Below are positions 1-11,420 of a stretch of DNA of 64,000 nt, in pieces. Origin of the DNA: Vicia villosa (Eukaryota; Streptophyta; Magnoliopsida; Fabales; Fabaceae); contig NC_081180.1 in NCBI RefSeq assembly GCF_029867415.1, positions 148,614,731 through 148,678,730 of the forward strand, in the 5' to 3' direction. The notes under the pieces were generated by a model. That model did no database searches. It was not told the origin of the DNA and saw only the letters and a list, made by a program, of their open reading frames with translations. Made by a program: the position numbers and the translations under genes. How positions within the stretch are numbered: the stretch's first letter is position 1; each line of letters opens with the position of its first letter.

Positions 1-1
1 T

Positions 2-3000
2 GGCTTAGATTTCAATGATCTGGGGCTCATCTCGGATGTTGTTATCCCTCCAAAATTCAAAGTTCCTGTCTTTGCAAAATATGATGGAGTTTCTTGCCCG
101 AAACTACATCTGAGATCCTATGTGAGGAAGATACAACCTCATACAACGGATAACAAATTGTGGATTCACTTCTTCCAAGAAAGTCTGTCGGGTACACAAC
201 TCGAGTGGTACTACCAGCTGGAAAATACCAAGGTTCATACTTGGGAAGAATTAGCTGCTGCTTTTTACAAACAGTACCAATACAATGCTGATCTTGCGCC
301 AACCCGTACTCAACTAAGGGGCATGTCTATGGGACCAAAAGAAAGTTTTAAAGGATATGCACAAAAGTGGAGAGATATGGCTGGAAGGGTTCAACCACCC
401 TTATCTGATCGCGAACTAGTTGACATGTTCATGGGCACTTTAACTGGCCCTTTCTATAGCCATTTGCTGGGAAGTTCATCATCAGGTTTCACTGACCTGA
501 TACTGACCGGAGAACGTGTCGAAAGTGGCATTCAAAATGGAAAAATTCAAATAGGTTCCACCTCTGGTACTACAAAAAGGCCCATCAGTGGGAGAAATGA
601 GGTCAATGCAACTCAAATTCAAAAAAGTCGCAAAAGTGAGCAGCATCAATCTGTAGGGGCAGTTCTGATCTCCGCATCTGCACCTCAAAAAGATCAACAG
701 CCAAAATATACGCATCGACCAGATGCACCAAGAAGAAATTTCACCAAAATCAACATGCCAATTTCTCAGGCATTGCAGCACTTGCTAAAAGCAGATCTGA
801 TCACCTTAAGAGGTCCTCCAAAGAATGTCAACACTTCCTCTCTGAATTATCGCCCTGATGCGACATGTGCCTATCACTCAAACTGTCCAGGACATGACGC
901 AGATCACTGCTGGGCCCTGAAAAATAAAATACAAGATATGATAGATGCTGGTGAAATTGAGTTCGATCCTCCAGAAACTCCAAATGTCATCACAGCACCT
1001 ATGCCAAAGCATGACAAAACTGTCAACGCTATCCTGGACACTGTTTACATCTATGATGTGAACGAATTATCAACTCCACTCTGCGAAGTCAAAGGAAAGC
1101 TAATCCGAGCTGGTTACTTCCCAGGGTGTGACCCCGACTGCTTTTACTGCTCATGCCTGCCCAATGGTTGTGAAAATCTGAGGATGGGAATTCAAAAATG
1201 GATGGATCGCCGTATCATTATGTTTGAGAGGCTCCCTTCTATGGACGTACTGTGCGAAGTCTTTGCAAACGGGATAAGAATAGAGGATGTCTCAGTGATC
1301 TCCAGCTTACCATTCAAAATCTCTGCCAAGGCTCCATTCAAAATTTCTGCTACACTCAAAGTGGCATCAGTAGTCATTGCTAGTCCAACTCCATTTCCAT
1401 ACTCCTCAGACAAAGCTGTCCCATGGGGATATGACACTAATGTTTACATTCATGGAGTTAAGCAGAGTACCTCGACTGAAGAGACCGCAAAGTTATCTAC
1501 TCCAACTGTGGGTAATATTGTGGGTACCAGCAAGATCACGAGAAGTGGAAGAATCTTTTCACCAGAAATTTCTCCAAATGTTGCTGCTGGTCCAGTCCGA
1601 GTCCCAGTTCCTAATCAAAATGTCAACGCTCGAGGCAAAGAGCCACAAGTTGAACAAATTCAAACCCCGGTGGAGATCACTGCTGAGGATCCATCAAAGC
1701 AAGAAATGGAGGAAATATTGAAAATCATCTGCAAGAGTGATTACAATATTGTTGAGCAACTGGGGCACACTGCTTCAAAAATCTCAATGCTATCTCTGCT
1801 AAAATATTCAGAAGCTCATGCCAAAGCTCTGATGAAGTTCCTGAAAGCTGCGCATGTGCCTCAAGAGATCTCAGTCGACCAATTTGAGAATTGTGTTGCC
1901 AATCTAACCGTGAGCAATGGTCTCGGTTTCTCTGATGTGGATCTAACCCCTGCTGGAAAAAATCACAACAAAGCCTTACATATCTCCATTGAATGTAATG
2001 GCACCACTCTATCTCATGTGCTAGTAGATAACGGTTCTTCTCTGAACGTGTTACCGAAAACAGTACTAGAAAAGCTTGACTTCGAAGGAATTGTGTTACA
2101 ACCAAGCGATGTTGTGGTAAGAGCCTTTGACGGGTCAACCAGAACGGTATACGGAAAAGTGAATCTCCCAATCAGAGTGGGTTCTCAAATCTTTGATTCT
2201 ATCTTTTACGTAATGGAAATTCACCCAGCCTACTCCTGTTTACTTGGACGCCCTTGGATACATGGGGCAAACGCTGTAACTTCTACCCTGCATCAGAAGT
2301 TAAAATATCCAGTAAAAGGAAAGATTGTCACAGTCTATGGCGAAGAGGAATATGTGGTTAGTCACCTAAGCAATTCCAAATATGTTGAGTTGGAGGACGA
2401 ATTCATCGAAACTCCATGCCAATCATTTGAGGTGGTCTCTCCAGATGTCTCTACCACCAAGCATATTCCTGCTACTCCAACTACAACTATGGCTTCTCTC
2501 AAAGATGCCAAAGCCATGATTGAACAGGGTGATTGCACAGTATGGGGACAGCTTCCCGATATACCCTACAAGTCTGACAAGCTAGGTCTGGGCTATGATA
2601 GTGAAAATCAAAAGAATGATCAAAGTCCTCGTTCTGGAGGATTAATGTCACACTTCGTCAGCCAAGAAGTAAACGCTATTGAAGATGAAGGAGTGTTCTT
2701 GAACCATATCATTCAGCCATATCCAGATGAAATTCCACCCATTTCCATGGGAATGTGGGATGCTGTGGGAGAACCAAACGGCGGGTATAATTATCAGTAT
2801 GCCGAACCTCAGAATTCTTATATTGCTATGGAGGACCTTACCCCGACTGGATGGGGTGATGAAGTTGGAAATGATCAAATTTTCACAAGTCCCGTCACTG
2901 AGCAATATCAAAATCCACCCAAAGAAGTATGGGACACGCTAGGAGAACCCAGCGGCAAATATGACTATATGGTGAAATATTCCGCTCCTCCGAGCTCACA

Positions 3001-3402
3001 AATTGCCATGGAGGACATTGTCCCAACTGGATGGGATGAACATTACGATGACAATTTCGCTCTTGAAAAAGCCAGGGAAATACCAAATAACGAGGGTTGC
3101 TTTCTGTCAGCATACACTCCTCACCAAGATGCACAAGTCTCTATTCAAGACATCATCCCGACTTCATGGGACGGCCTTATCGAGCATCTCGCTCAGCCAA
3201 CAGAGATATCTCAGCCTGGGCTCTCGTATCCAGCAGAGTATATCCCTTATCCCGAAGGATCACCGGCTCATTTTCCCACTAATGAAATCAATGCTGTGGA
3301 AGATGAAAAAGACAACTGCAACTGGAACAGCTGGGTACCCCCTGCTCACAACAGTGGATTGAACAACTGGAAAGCTGAGGATGTGATCTCCTTTGACCAG
3401 GA
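2..3402 (+). CDS. gag-pro: Ogre-L Gag-protease, exon 1 (5' partial)
   Basis: Structural Gag plus aspartic protease, forming the cytoplasmic particle and processing the polyprotein. The frame is open from base 2 to a TAA at 3404-3406. Visible in order: capsid-type retrotransposon Gag (about 120-560); a nucleocapsid-like knuckle with C and H residues and a PGHD core (866-915); a second cysteine cluster C-x3-C-x2-C-x-C-x4-C (about 1128-1170); protease with active site VDNGSS (Asp at 2027-2029) and a later LLGRPW motif; then a C-terminal region with repeated PT[GS]W motifs at about 2840, 3020 and 3160. The end is taken at the splice donor (GT at 3403) rather than the TAA, because the frame then continues into pol. 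No internal stop, unlike the Ogre-R copy. Confidence 0.9.
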
Positions 3403-3660
3403 GTAAATGCCATTTCCTGTTTTCTTTGTGTATAATGTGCAAAGATAAAAGTGGTTCCTGAACAATCGAACCATGAGCTTGAAAGCCGTGTGCCTTAGCA
3501 CACTGGTCCTTCTATAAGGGCTTATCATATCATGATCATGTGCATTCAATAAAATCATGGGACGCTTGCATATTTAAATTTTGTGATCCTTTTTCCTTCT
3601 TTCTTCGCTTTCTAATAGCTATGTTTTTTCTTCACACATACTCACATAATTAACTTGCAG
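3403..3660 (+). other. Ogre intron between protease and reverse transcriptase
   Basis: The donor GTAAAT overlaps the TAA stop at the end of gag-pro. The acceptor is TTAACTTGCAG ending at 3660, after a T-rich tract. Removing 258 bp joins GA at 3401-3402 to A at 3661 (phase 2), and the reading frame continues without a stop into pol. Ogre elements are known to splice an intron at this place; these exact borders are my inference from frame continuity. The Ogre-R counterpart (62941-63204) has the same borders and phase. Confidence 0.85.
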
Positions 3661-6600
3661 ATTCACATACACTCTGGATCCAGTCAACAACGATTCTGCT
3701 ATTGCCCGTCATGACTTTGAAAATCCGATCTACCAAACTGAGGACGAAAGTGAGGAAGATTGTGAAGTGCCAAGAGAACTTGCAAGGCTGCTAGAACAAG
3801 AAGACAAGGCCATACAGCCTCACGAGGAGCCAATTGAGGTCATCAACTTGGGCAGCAACGAAGAAAAGAAAGAAGTCAAAATAGGGGCTGATTTAGAACA
3901 CAGCGTCAAGCAAAGACTGATTCAAATGCTGCGAGACTACGTCGAGATATTCGCCTGGTCCTATGAGGATATGCCAGGCCTTGACACGGACATCGTAGTT
4001 CATCGCCTACCAATCAAAGAAGGTAGCATTCCAGTCAAACAGAAACTACGAAGAAGTAGGCCTGATATGTCAAAAAAGATCAAAGACGAGGTTGAAAAAC
4101 AGTTCAATGCCGGATTCCTAAAAGTTGTAAGTTATCCTCCTTGGATAGCTAACATCGTCCCTGTACCTAAAAAAGACGGGAAAGTCAGAATGTGCGTGGA
4201 CTACAGAGATCTGAACCGGGCAAGTCCCAAAGATGATTTCCCTTTACCACACATCGATGTACTGGTTGACAATACCGCACAATGCAAGGTATTCTCCTTT
4301 ATGGACGGATTCTCAGGGTACAATCAAATCAAGATGGCACCCGAAGACATGGAAAAAACAACCTTCACAACACCCTGGGGAACCTTTTGTTACAAAGTAA
4401 TGCCCTTTGGTCTGAAAAACGCAGGAGCAACCTATCAACGTGCAATGGTAGCGCTATTTCATGATATGATTCATCAAGAAATAGAGGTGTATGTCGATGA
4501 CATGATTGCAAAATCCAACACCGAGGAAGAACATTTGGGTCATTTACACAAGTTGTTTGACAGACTCAAGAAATACAAGTTGCGACTGAACCCAAATAAG
4601 TGTACCTTTGGAGTAAGATCCGGCAAACTCTTAGGTTTCATCGTCAGCAGCAAAGGTATTGAGGTTGATCCCGCCAAGGTTAAAGCCATTCAAGAAATGC
4701 CTATACCTCGTACCGAGAAACAAGTCAGAGGATTCTTGGGACGTCTGAATTACATCGCCCGATTTATTGCCCACATGACTACTACTTGTGTGCCGATCTT
4801 CAAACTGTTGAAGAAAGATCAAGTGGAAAGGTGGAATGACAAATGCCAGTTAGCCTTTGACAAAATCAAAGAATATCTCCAAAAACCTCCAATCTTGTTG
4901 CCACCTGTGGAAGGCAGACCTCTGATAATGTACCTAACTGTGTTAGAAGACTCAATGGGGTGTGTACTAGGACAACATGACGAATCCGGCCGAAAGGAGC
5001 ACGCAATCTACTATCTTAGCAAAAAGTTTACCGATTGTGAAACAAGATACTCACTACTCGAAAAAACTTGTTGTGCCTTAGCTTGGGCAGCTCGCCGACT
5101 AAGACAGTACATGCTAAATCACACCACTTTCCTAATCTCCAAGATGGATCCCATCAAATACGTGTTCGAAAAACCTGCTCTCTCTGGAAGAATAGCGAGA
5201 TGGCAAATGATCTTAACAGAATATGACATTCAATACACTTCACAAAAAGCAATCAAAGGAAGTGTGGTAGCTGATCATCTGGCTCATCAAGCAGTGGATG
5301 ATTATCAAGCATTGAACTTTGACTTCCCAGACGAAGACATTATGCTAGTCAATGACTACAAACAACCAGGACCAGAAGAAGGACCCGGGCCAGGATCCCG
5401 GTGGACTATGGTTTTTGACGGAGCTTCTAATGCACTTGGCAATGGCATCGGAGCTGTGATCATTTCCCCCGCAGGAGGTCACACACCGTTCACTGCCAGG
5501 TTATGCTTCAATTGCACTAACAATATAGCCGAATACGAAGCATGTATTCTGGGTCTCAAAGCTGCAATCGATCTAAGAATCAAATTCCTGGAAGTCTACG
5601 GAGACTCGGCCTTGGTAATCTACCAAGTCAAAGGGGAATGGGACACAAAGCACCCAAATCTAATTCCTTACAAAGAATATGTGCTGAGTTTGATTCTTTA
5701 CTTCGAAGAAATCACTTTCGAACACATCCCACGCGAGGAAAATCAACTAGCTGATGCTTTAGCTACCATGTCATCCATGTTCAAAGTCAGGTGGGACAAC
5801 GAGGCGCCTATGATCACCATCTACAGGCAAGATGAACCATCCTATTGCAATGAGATCAATACCGAAGGAACCGAGGAAAAACCATGGTTCCATGAGGTAA
5901 AAAGATATCTCGAAGCTCAGGAGTACCCTGAAGGGGCATCCATTAATGACAGAAAGTTTCTAAGGAGATTTGCTGCCAAATTCTTTCTAAGCAATGGAAC
6001 CCTATACAAACGCAACCATGACTCGACTTTACTTCGCTGTGTAAACAAGAAGGAAGCAGAACAGATCATGGAAGAAATACACAATGGTGCCTTCGGTACT
6101 CATTCCAGTGGACATACAATGGCTAAAAAGATCCTGAGAGCAGGTTATTACTGGTCTACCATGGAAACAGACTGCCATCATCACTCCCGAACATGTCACA
6201 AATGCCAGATATACGCTGACAAAGTACATGTACCTCCAGTTCCATTAAGCGTCCTGACGGCTCCTTGGCCTTTTGCAATGTGGGGTATTGATATGATTGG
6301 AGAAATCAAACCTACTGCCTCCAACGGACATCGCTTTATCCTGGTCGCTATTGACTACTTCACAAAGTGGGTAGAAGCAGCTTCATTTGCTTCTGTCACC
6401 AAAAATGTGGTAGCCCGGTTCATCAAATACAATCTCATTTGTCGGTATGGCATCCCTGAACGGATTATCACGGACAATGGCACAAATCTAAACAACAGAA
6501 TGATTACTGAACTTTGCACACAGTTCAAGATCAAACATCATAATTCCTCTCCATATCGACCAAAGATGAACGGCGCGGTGGAAGCTGCCAACAAGAACAT

Positions 6601-7132
6601 CAAGAAAATCATACAAAAAATGACAGTAACCTACAAAGACTGGCATGAGATGTTACCTTTTGCTCTTCATGGTTATCGCACATCTGCGCGTACTTCAACA
6701 GGGGCAACTCCATTCTCCTTAGTCTATGGTATGGAGGCAGTTCTTCCAATTGAAATTCAGATTCCTTCCCTAAGGATTATGAAAGAAGCCAATCTAGACG
6801 AAGACGATTGGATTCAAACACGGTTGGACCAGATAAACTTGATTGATGAGAAAAGGCTCGCAGCTATTTGTCATGGTCAGCTATACCAAAAGCGTATGAT
6901 CAAAGCCTTCAACAAAAAAGTCAAAAGTCAAGCATACCAAACTGGTGGCTTGGTTGTCAAACGCATCATCTTACCACAAGGTGATCCCAGAGGCAAATGG
7001 ACTCCCACCTACGAGGGACCATTCATAATCAAGAAAATATTCTCCGGCGGCGCCATGTTGCTTACCACCATGGATGGCGAGGATTTCCCACACCCTGTGA
7101 ATGCTGACATAGTCAAAAAATACTTCTCTTAA
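3661..7132 (+). CDS. pol: Ogre-L polymerase: RT, RNase H, second RNase H, integrase (exon 2)
   Basis: Copies element RNA into DNA and inserts it into the genome. There is no usable ATG at the start; the frame is entered by splicing at 3660/3661. Counting residues from the GTG at 3767: reverse transcriptase about 95-270 with catalytic YVDD at 242-245; RNase H about 365-480; a second, plant/archaeal-type RNase H about 540-675 with Asp 551 in FDGAS; integrase zinc region about 775-820; integrase core with Asp 842 (GIDMIG), Asp 903 (TDNG) and Glu 939, a DD35E spacing; C-terminal chromatin-binding region to 1121. The double RNase H is typical of the Tat lineage. The frame is intact, so this copy could be catalytically competent. 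Confidence 0.93.
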
Positions 7133-7152
7133 AAAGAAAAAAAAACAGCTCG

Positions 7153-7292
7153 CTAAGTTGAAAACCTGAAAGGGCAACTTAGGCAAAAATGAGCGTCTCG
7201 GTGGATTGAAAACCCGAAAGGGCGGTCCAGGCAAAAATTAGAGACTAAACAAATACTATCCCGGTAGGCTGAAAACCTGAAAGGGCGGCCTA
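7153..7292 (+). other. three consecutive GNRA-type hairpins in the Ogre 3' UTR
   Basis: Three units start 21, 70 and 133 bases after the pol stop. Each is a 7-8 bp stem around a near-constant 14-nt loop AAAACCYGAAAGGG, itself able to form CCY-GAAA-GGG with a GAAA tetraloop. Arms: 7153-7160/7175-7182, 7202-7208/7223-7229 and 7265-7271/7286-7292. The arm sequences differ but pairing is kept by double changes and G-U pairs. Each unit is followed by GGCAAAA. No function is known to me; a role in RNA stability, packaging or 3'-end control is only a guess. Confidence 0.7.
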
Positions 7293-7299
7293 GGCAAAA

Positions 7300-8114
7300 G
7301 TTAGGGAATGAAGCATACAACTGTGTTCCGTTCAGCTGCCTACTCACCATCAAGATTCAACACCTCAAAGACACCGATCAGTCTAATCACTTTCTTCCAA
7401 CAAGTGAGGGATGAGATGCTCGAAGACAGATTGGCAATAGCAGAGTTGAAACTTGACTGGATCATTTTCACATAGCTATTTATCTTCATAAATATTTTTC
7501 AAAACTTTCTGACAGTTTCCTACTTCTAGGATTGTTGTCTCCCTGTGCTAACCCGCCTATCATGGCTCTTTTCAATGCAGCTCTTTCAAAAATCACTATT
7601 TTCACTTTTTCTGTTTTAAATACGTAAGCGTCCCAATGATAATTTTGAATGAACATATGCATTTGAATATGATTGATGTTTACCAGGAAAAACAGGAATG
7701 GCATTCAGGAAATGTCCCGATCATCTGGACATCATTCCATCAGAAGGAAATCACCAAGAGAAACGCATTTCTCAGCAAATTCCTCAAAAAGATTTTCTCT
7801 TCAAAAGAAGTCTTATTCCCCAGCAGGGTTGTTCCAGATTACTATCTTCAGAAGGTGTGATCCCCGCACCCGGACTTGGTCAGATAGTGCATCGGAGGAT
7901 TATGCATCTTCCTCATTCCCATTTGAAAGGGCATCAGAACTTCCAGTTACCTTTGGTTCCCCAAGCAGTAGTCAAAGATCCTTCAACGGGATACCCGGGT
8001 TCTCAAAGAATTTCCCCAGACGAGGGTACTCAAGCAAGACAAAAGATCATCAACGATCACAATACATTCATGTCCAGCTGACTAGTGGGAATTTATTTTT
8101 CCAATTAGAAGCTT
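7300..8114 (+). other. Ogre-L 3' UTR, no gene recognised
   Basis: Transcribed region after pol with no recognisable protein. Open frames overlap in all three phases around 7636-8116; they lack a known motif and a consistent start, so I treat them as chance. Nothing else stands out. Confidence 0.55.
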
Positions 8115-8205
8115 GACATCACATTCATACATTCATACATTCATACATTCATACATTCATATTCATACATCATACATCATACATCATGCATCATGCGCAT
8201 ATTCA
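8115..8205 (+). repeat. ATTCATACA microsatellite-like tract
   Basis: About five units of ACATTCAT(ACATTCAT) followed by repeated CATACAT/CATCATG words. Similar CAT-rich tracts precede the acceptor-like sites at 8301 and, in Ogre-R, at 59158. Confidence 0.8.
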
Positions 8206-8426
8206 TACACAACATAACATGCATATTTCTCCGGGAATATCTCACATTTACATGCATCATAAACATTGCATATCACTAACTTGATTTTTCAGGTAGGCAG
8301 ATATCTTCAACAAAGATGTTCTCAATCACATGCCGTGTTCACCTGAATTCCATGAACGGTTCTCTCAGATATAATCAAGCCGAAGATTCATTCTGATCAC
8401 TTACCAACTCAAAAACAAGCATCACA

Positions 8427-8750
8427 GATCAAAGTCGATACCTCAGACGGTTCCAGAACGATCTAGCATCACAGATCTAAAGCGATACCTCAGACGGTTC
8501 CAGAACGATCTAACATTGCAGATCTAAAGCGATACCTCAGACGGTTCCAGAACGATCTAACGTTGCAGATCTAAAGCGATACCTCAGACGGTTCCAAAAC
8601 GATCTAACATTGCAGATCTAAAGCGATACCTCAGACGGTTCCACAATGATCAACTTCCAAAATCTAAATCGGAAAAACTTTGGACAAGTTCCGTAACGAT
8701 TATCTTCCAAGACTTAAAGCGGTAACCTTGGACGGTTCCGAAACAGTCAA
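8427..8750 (+). repeat. 47-bp tandem repeat of the Ogre 3' UTR
   Basis: GATACCTCAGACGG recurs at 8437, 8484, 8531, 8578 and 8625, an exact 47-bp period for five units, then decays to about 8750. The same family lies at 52533-52720 before the other Ogre LTR. Tandem repeats in Ogre 3' UTRs are known as seeds of plant satellite DNA. Confidence 0.9.
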
Positions 8751-9003
8751 CACAAAGACTTTCAAATCCTTCATCAAGATATAATCAATGGATTCATTCT
8801 GATGAACAAACCATCAACCCATTCACCAGGTGGCATCTGAAAGCCCATCTCAGGTAATGTTTCAATCTGCCAACAACATTTCGCAGACGACATTCAAATG
8901 CAACTTCCAACATCTCTTCTGATCAAGGTAAGTGCAAATTTTCAGGGCATCTAAATATTCAATCATCTTCTACCTTCAGATTTCAGACAATCTCTTCAGG
9001 TTT

Positions 9004-9025
9004 AAGAAGATTGAATAGGGGCAAC
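9004..9025 (+). other. polypurine tract of Ogre-L
   Basis: AAGAAGATTGAATAGGGGCA lies directly before the LTR start at 9026. It resembles the tracts before the LTRs at 52985 (+) and 16270 (-), which share AATAGGGGCA or AAATAGGGGCA. It primes plus-strand DNA synthesis. Confidence 0.85.
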
Positions 9026-9540
9026 TGTTATACCCCAAAATTTGCCCACATATTTTTCAAGAAAACTCCAATCTGAAAATTAAGGGTCTCATATAATCAT
9101 GGATTTTTATTTCAACAAATATCCTGACATATGAAATACTTAGTTTTTAGAATTTTTCTTATACAGTAATTTGGCTTGCAGTTGAATTTATTCTTACGCA
9201 AACGCCAAATACTGTTTATTACTTCACACATGCTATTTATTTATTTACAGATAAATAGTACTGACACAATTGGTACAGAGTTAAATCTTTTTGCAGGCGC
9301 AGAATCAGGAAACTCAGACTGTACTGGTAACAAGTAGATTATTATTATCTTTTGTTTCCCACTAATTTTTGTACTATATTCCATTATTTGCAAAAATCTT
9401 TTCAAATCTCTTTTTCAAAAATCAAATCTCTCTTTTTTCCAACACTATCATACACTTTCTTTCAAATCTTACTTCCACTCAAATTTTCCTTTTGTACGGA
9501 ATCACATCATTCCCCAACGTCTCTTTCCTTCTTTCCATTC

Positions 9541-9548
9541 TATAAATA
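9541..9548 (+). promoter_or_regulatory. TATA box of the small gene in the Ogre-L LTR
   Basis: TATAAATA lies 101 bp before the ATG at 9642. A start site near 9575 would give a C/T-rich leader of about 65 nt, the usual make-up of a plant core promoter. It lies 1.9 kb upstream of the main Ogre TATA box and is missing from the other Ogre LTR. Confidence 0.65.
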
Positions 9549-9641
9549 CCTCTCATTTTCTTCCATAAAATCTCACATCAAATTCCAACTCATCTTTCAA
9601 ATTCCTATCTCATATCTATTTTCTCTTCTTCCCTAACAAGA

Positions 9642-9809
9642 ATGGCAAAGTGGATAGAGACACTGTTTCTTACAGTCATCACCATTGCTACGGTGATCAT
9701 GACTTTCTTCTGCCTGCATAGTCCTGAGGAGTGTGGACCTGCAATGGTTATGCTCCCAATCATCTACATGTTATTGTTCATAGCATGGGTCATTAATCGT
9801 CATTCTTAA
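9642..9809 (+). CDS. 55-codon predicted two-helix membrane protein inside an LTR
   Basis: I do not recognise the family. The ORF starts MAKWIETLF and ends AWVINRHS. Residues 8-25 and 35-51 are two hydrophobic stretches, joined by a short loop HSPEECGP; a small hairpin-type membrane protein is the simplest reading. Start context is strong (A at -3, GC after ATG). Upstream are TATAAATA (9541) and a pyrimidine leader; downstream are 260 nt of T-rich sequence, AATAAA at about 10080 and an A-rich tract at 10097-10133, like a 3' end. The unit lies in a block absent from the LTR at 52985, with AACA at both edges. It could be a captured host gene, a native LTR gene, or a chance ORF; the combined signals make chance less likely. 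Confidence 0.5.
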   Translation: MAKWIETLFLTVITIATVIMTFFCLHSPEECGPAMVMLPIIYMLLFIAWVINRHS

Positions 9810-11412
9810 AATTTGCCGTATTTCTTATTTCTTAAATGTACCGTTTATTCGTCGTACTGTTCAATATAGTATGTGATATTTGTACTGTCAGTATTAAATG
9901 TTGTACTATTTGTCATAATATTGCTTAATTACTAAGATAATATTTTGTGTGTTTTCTGCCAGTCAAATATTCCTATTTCTGTGCATTAAATGATTTTCAG
10001 GGTTATTATCGGTAATTTTGCCCGCATACCGTAAATATTAGTTATTTATTATGTCTGTGTTTTTCTAACAAGTCATGTAAATAAACTTTCATTTTTCACA
10101 TAAAACAAAAACAAAAAACAACAAAAAAGAAAATTAACTTTGACTGTTGATTTTTCACTCTAACTGCTACATCAATACCTGAACAGTCAGTCGACAGCCA
10201 AACTGCTGGCAGTACAATTCTCAGTGTTTTGTACCATCAATCAAATCAATCTTTCACAATTCAAAATTCCAAGATTTTTGTTCAGAAGTCTTCTGAATAT
10301 CACGCGATTAGCAGAGACTCAACACTGCACAAAAATCAGGTACGCTTAACTGTCTCCTACACAAACAGTCCCTAATCAGGGTTTTTCTTGTTTTTACAGG
10401 AGCAACAAGTTTTTGAGAGCTCAAATGGATTTCATACACATCCATATATCTCAAAGTACCATCATACAAATTTTCAAACTTCAATTCACTCAGACGCACC
10501 GTCAGCAGCTCAAACAGTCAACAGACGACCCGTTTGACCAAAAAAGTCAACAGACAGTCAAAAATGAAATTTTTTGTCAAAGTCCATATTTTGTCAAAGG
10601 ATTCATCATTTGATCATTGGATGATCATAATTCATCAAGGAAAGATCAAAAATCAACAAAACCCTAAGATTCAAAATTAGGGTTTTTGCCTGAAAAGTCA
10701 ACTCAACTTTGACTGATCATAACTCTCTCATCCTTCATCCAAAAAATTCAAACCAAAGCTTGTTTTGAAGGAAATTCAATTATCTTTCAAATGCCATTGA
10801 TCCCATGGTCATTGGATTCACCATTTGAAAAATATGACCAAAGACATTACAGGTCATTTTCAAAGTCAACAAAAAGACACTTTTTTCAAAAGGACACACA
10901 AGGAGCTTCAAAAATCATTTTGACATGAGACCAAAGACATTGGTTAGAGGACTCTTTGAGGTTTCCAAAAAGTGCAAGATCTCCTTCATATGACAAAAAT
11001 TGAAGGATTTACACCTTGTTGAAGTTGGCTAAATTTTGGTAAAATGCATGAAATCAACATTGCTCAAAAATGTATTTTTTCCAAATGGGGCCAAGTTTTC
11101 AGCATTCAAACATCATTTCCATGTTACTATGGGCCTCCCACGACCAAGACAAAGCCCACATCATTTTTATCCATTTTTGATTTAATTTTATCACATATAA
11201 GATTAAATTTAAAAAGGAAAATGGAAGAATAATGGGTAGCTTATTTTCCAAGCATGACTCATCAAATAATCACTTAATTATGCAGCAAGGAGGCTGCAAG
11301 GAAAGAAGTGTGAAGAGCAAGCCAAGGTTGCTTGAGTTCCAAGCTTGAAAAGTCAAGATTCCAACAAAGCTCATGAATGCTTCTTAGCTTATTTTTTAAG
11401 CACTCCAAGGCT

Positions 11413-11420
11413 TATATAAA
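11413..11420 (+). promoter_or_regulatory. main Ogre-L LTR TATA box
   Basis: TATATAAA in the context CAAGGCTTATATAAAGGC. The LTR at 52985 has CAAGGCTTATAAATAGGC at the matching place. Transcription should begin about 30 bp downstream, at the U3/R border. Confidence 0.8.

Noticed and set aside
7636..8116. Three overlapping frames (74, 147, 127 codons) in the Ogre-L 3' UTR
   Set aside because: Open in all phases at once, no motif, no supported start; typical chance frames.
9352..9636. 94-codon Phe/Ser-rich frame before the 55-codon ORF
   Set aside because: It is the translation of the pyrimidine-rich promoter/leader sequence; low complexity, and it overlaps the TATA box.
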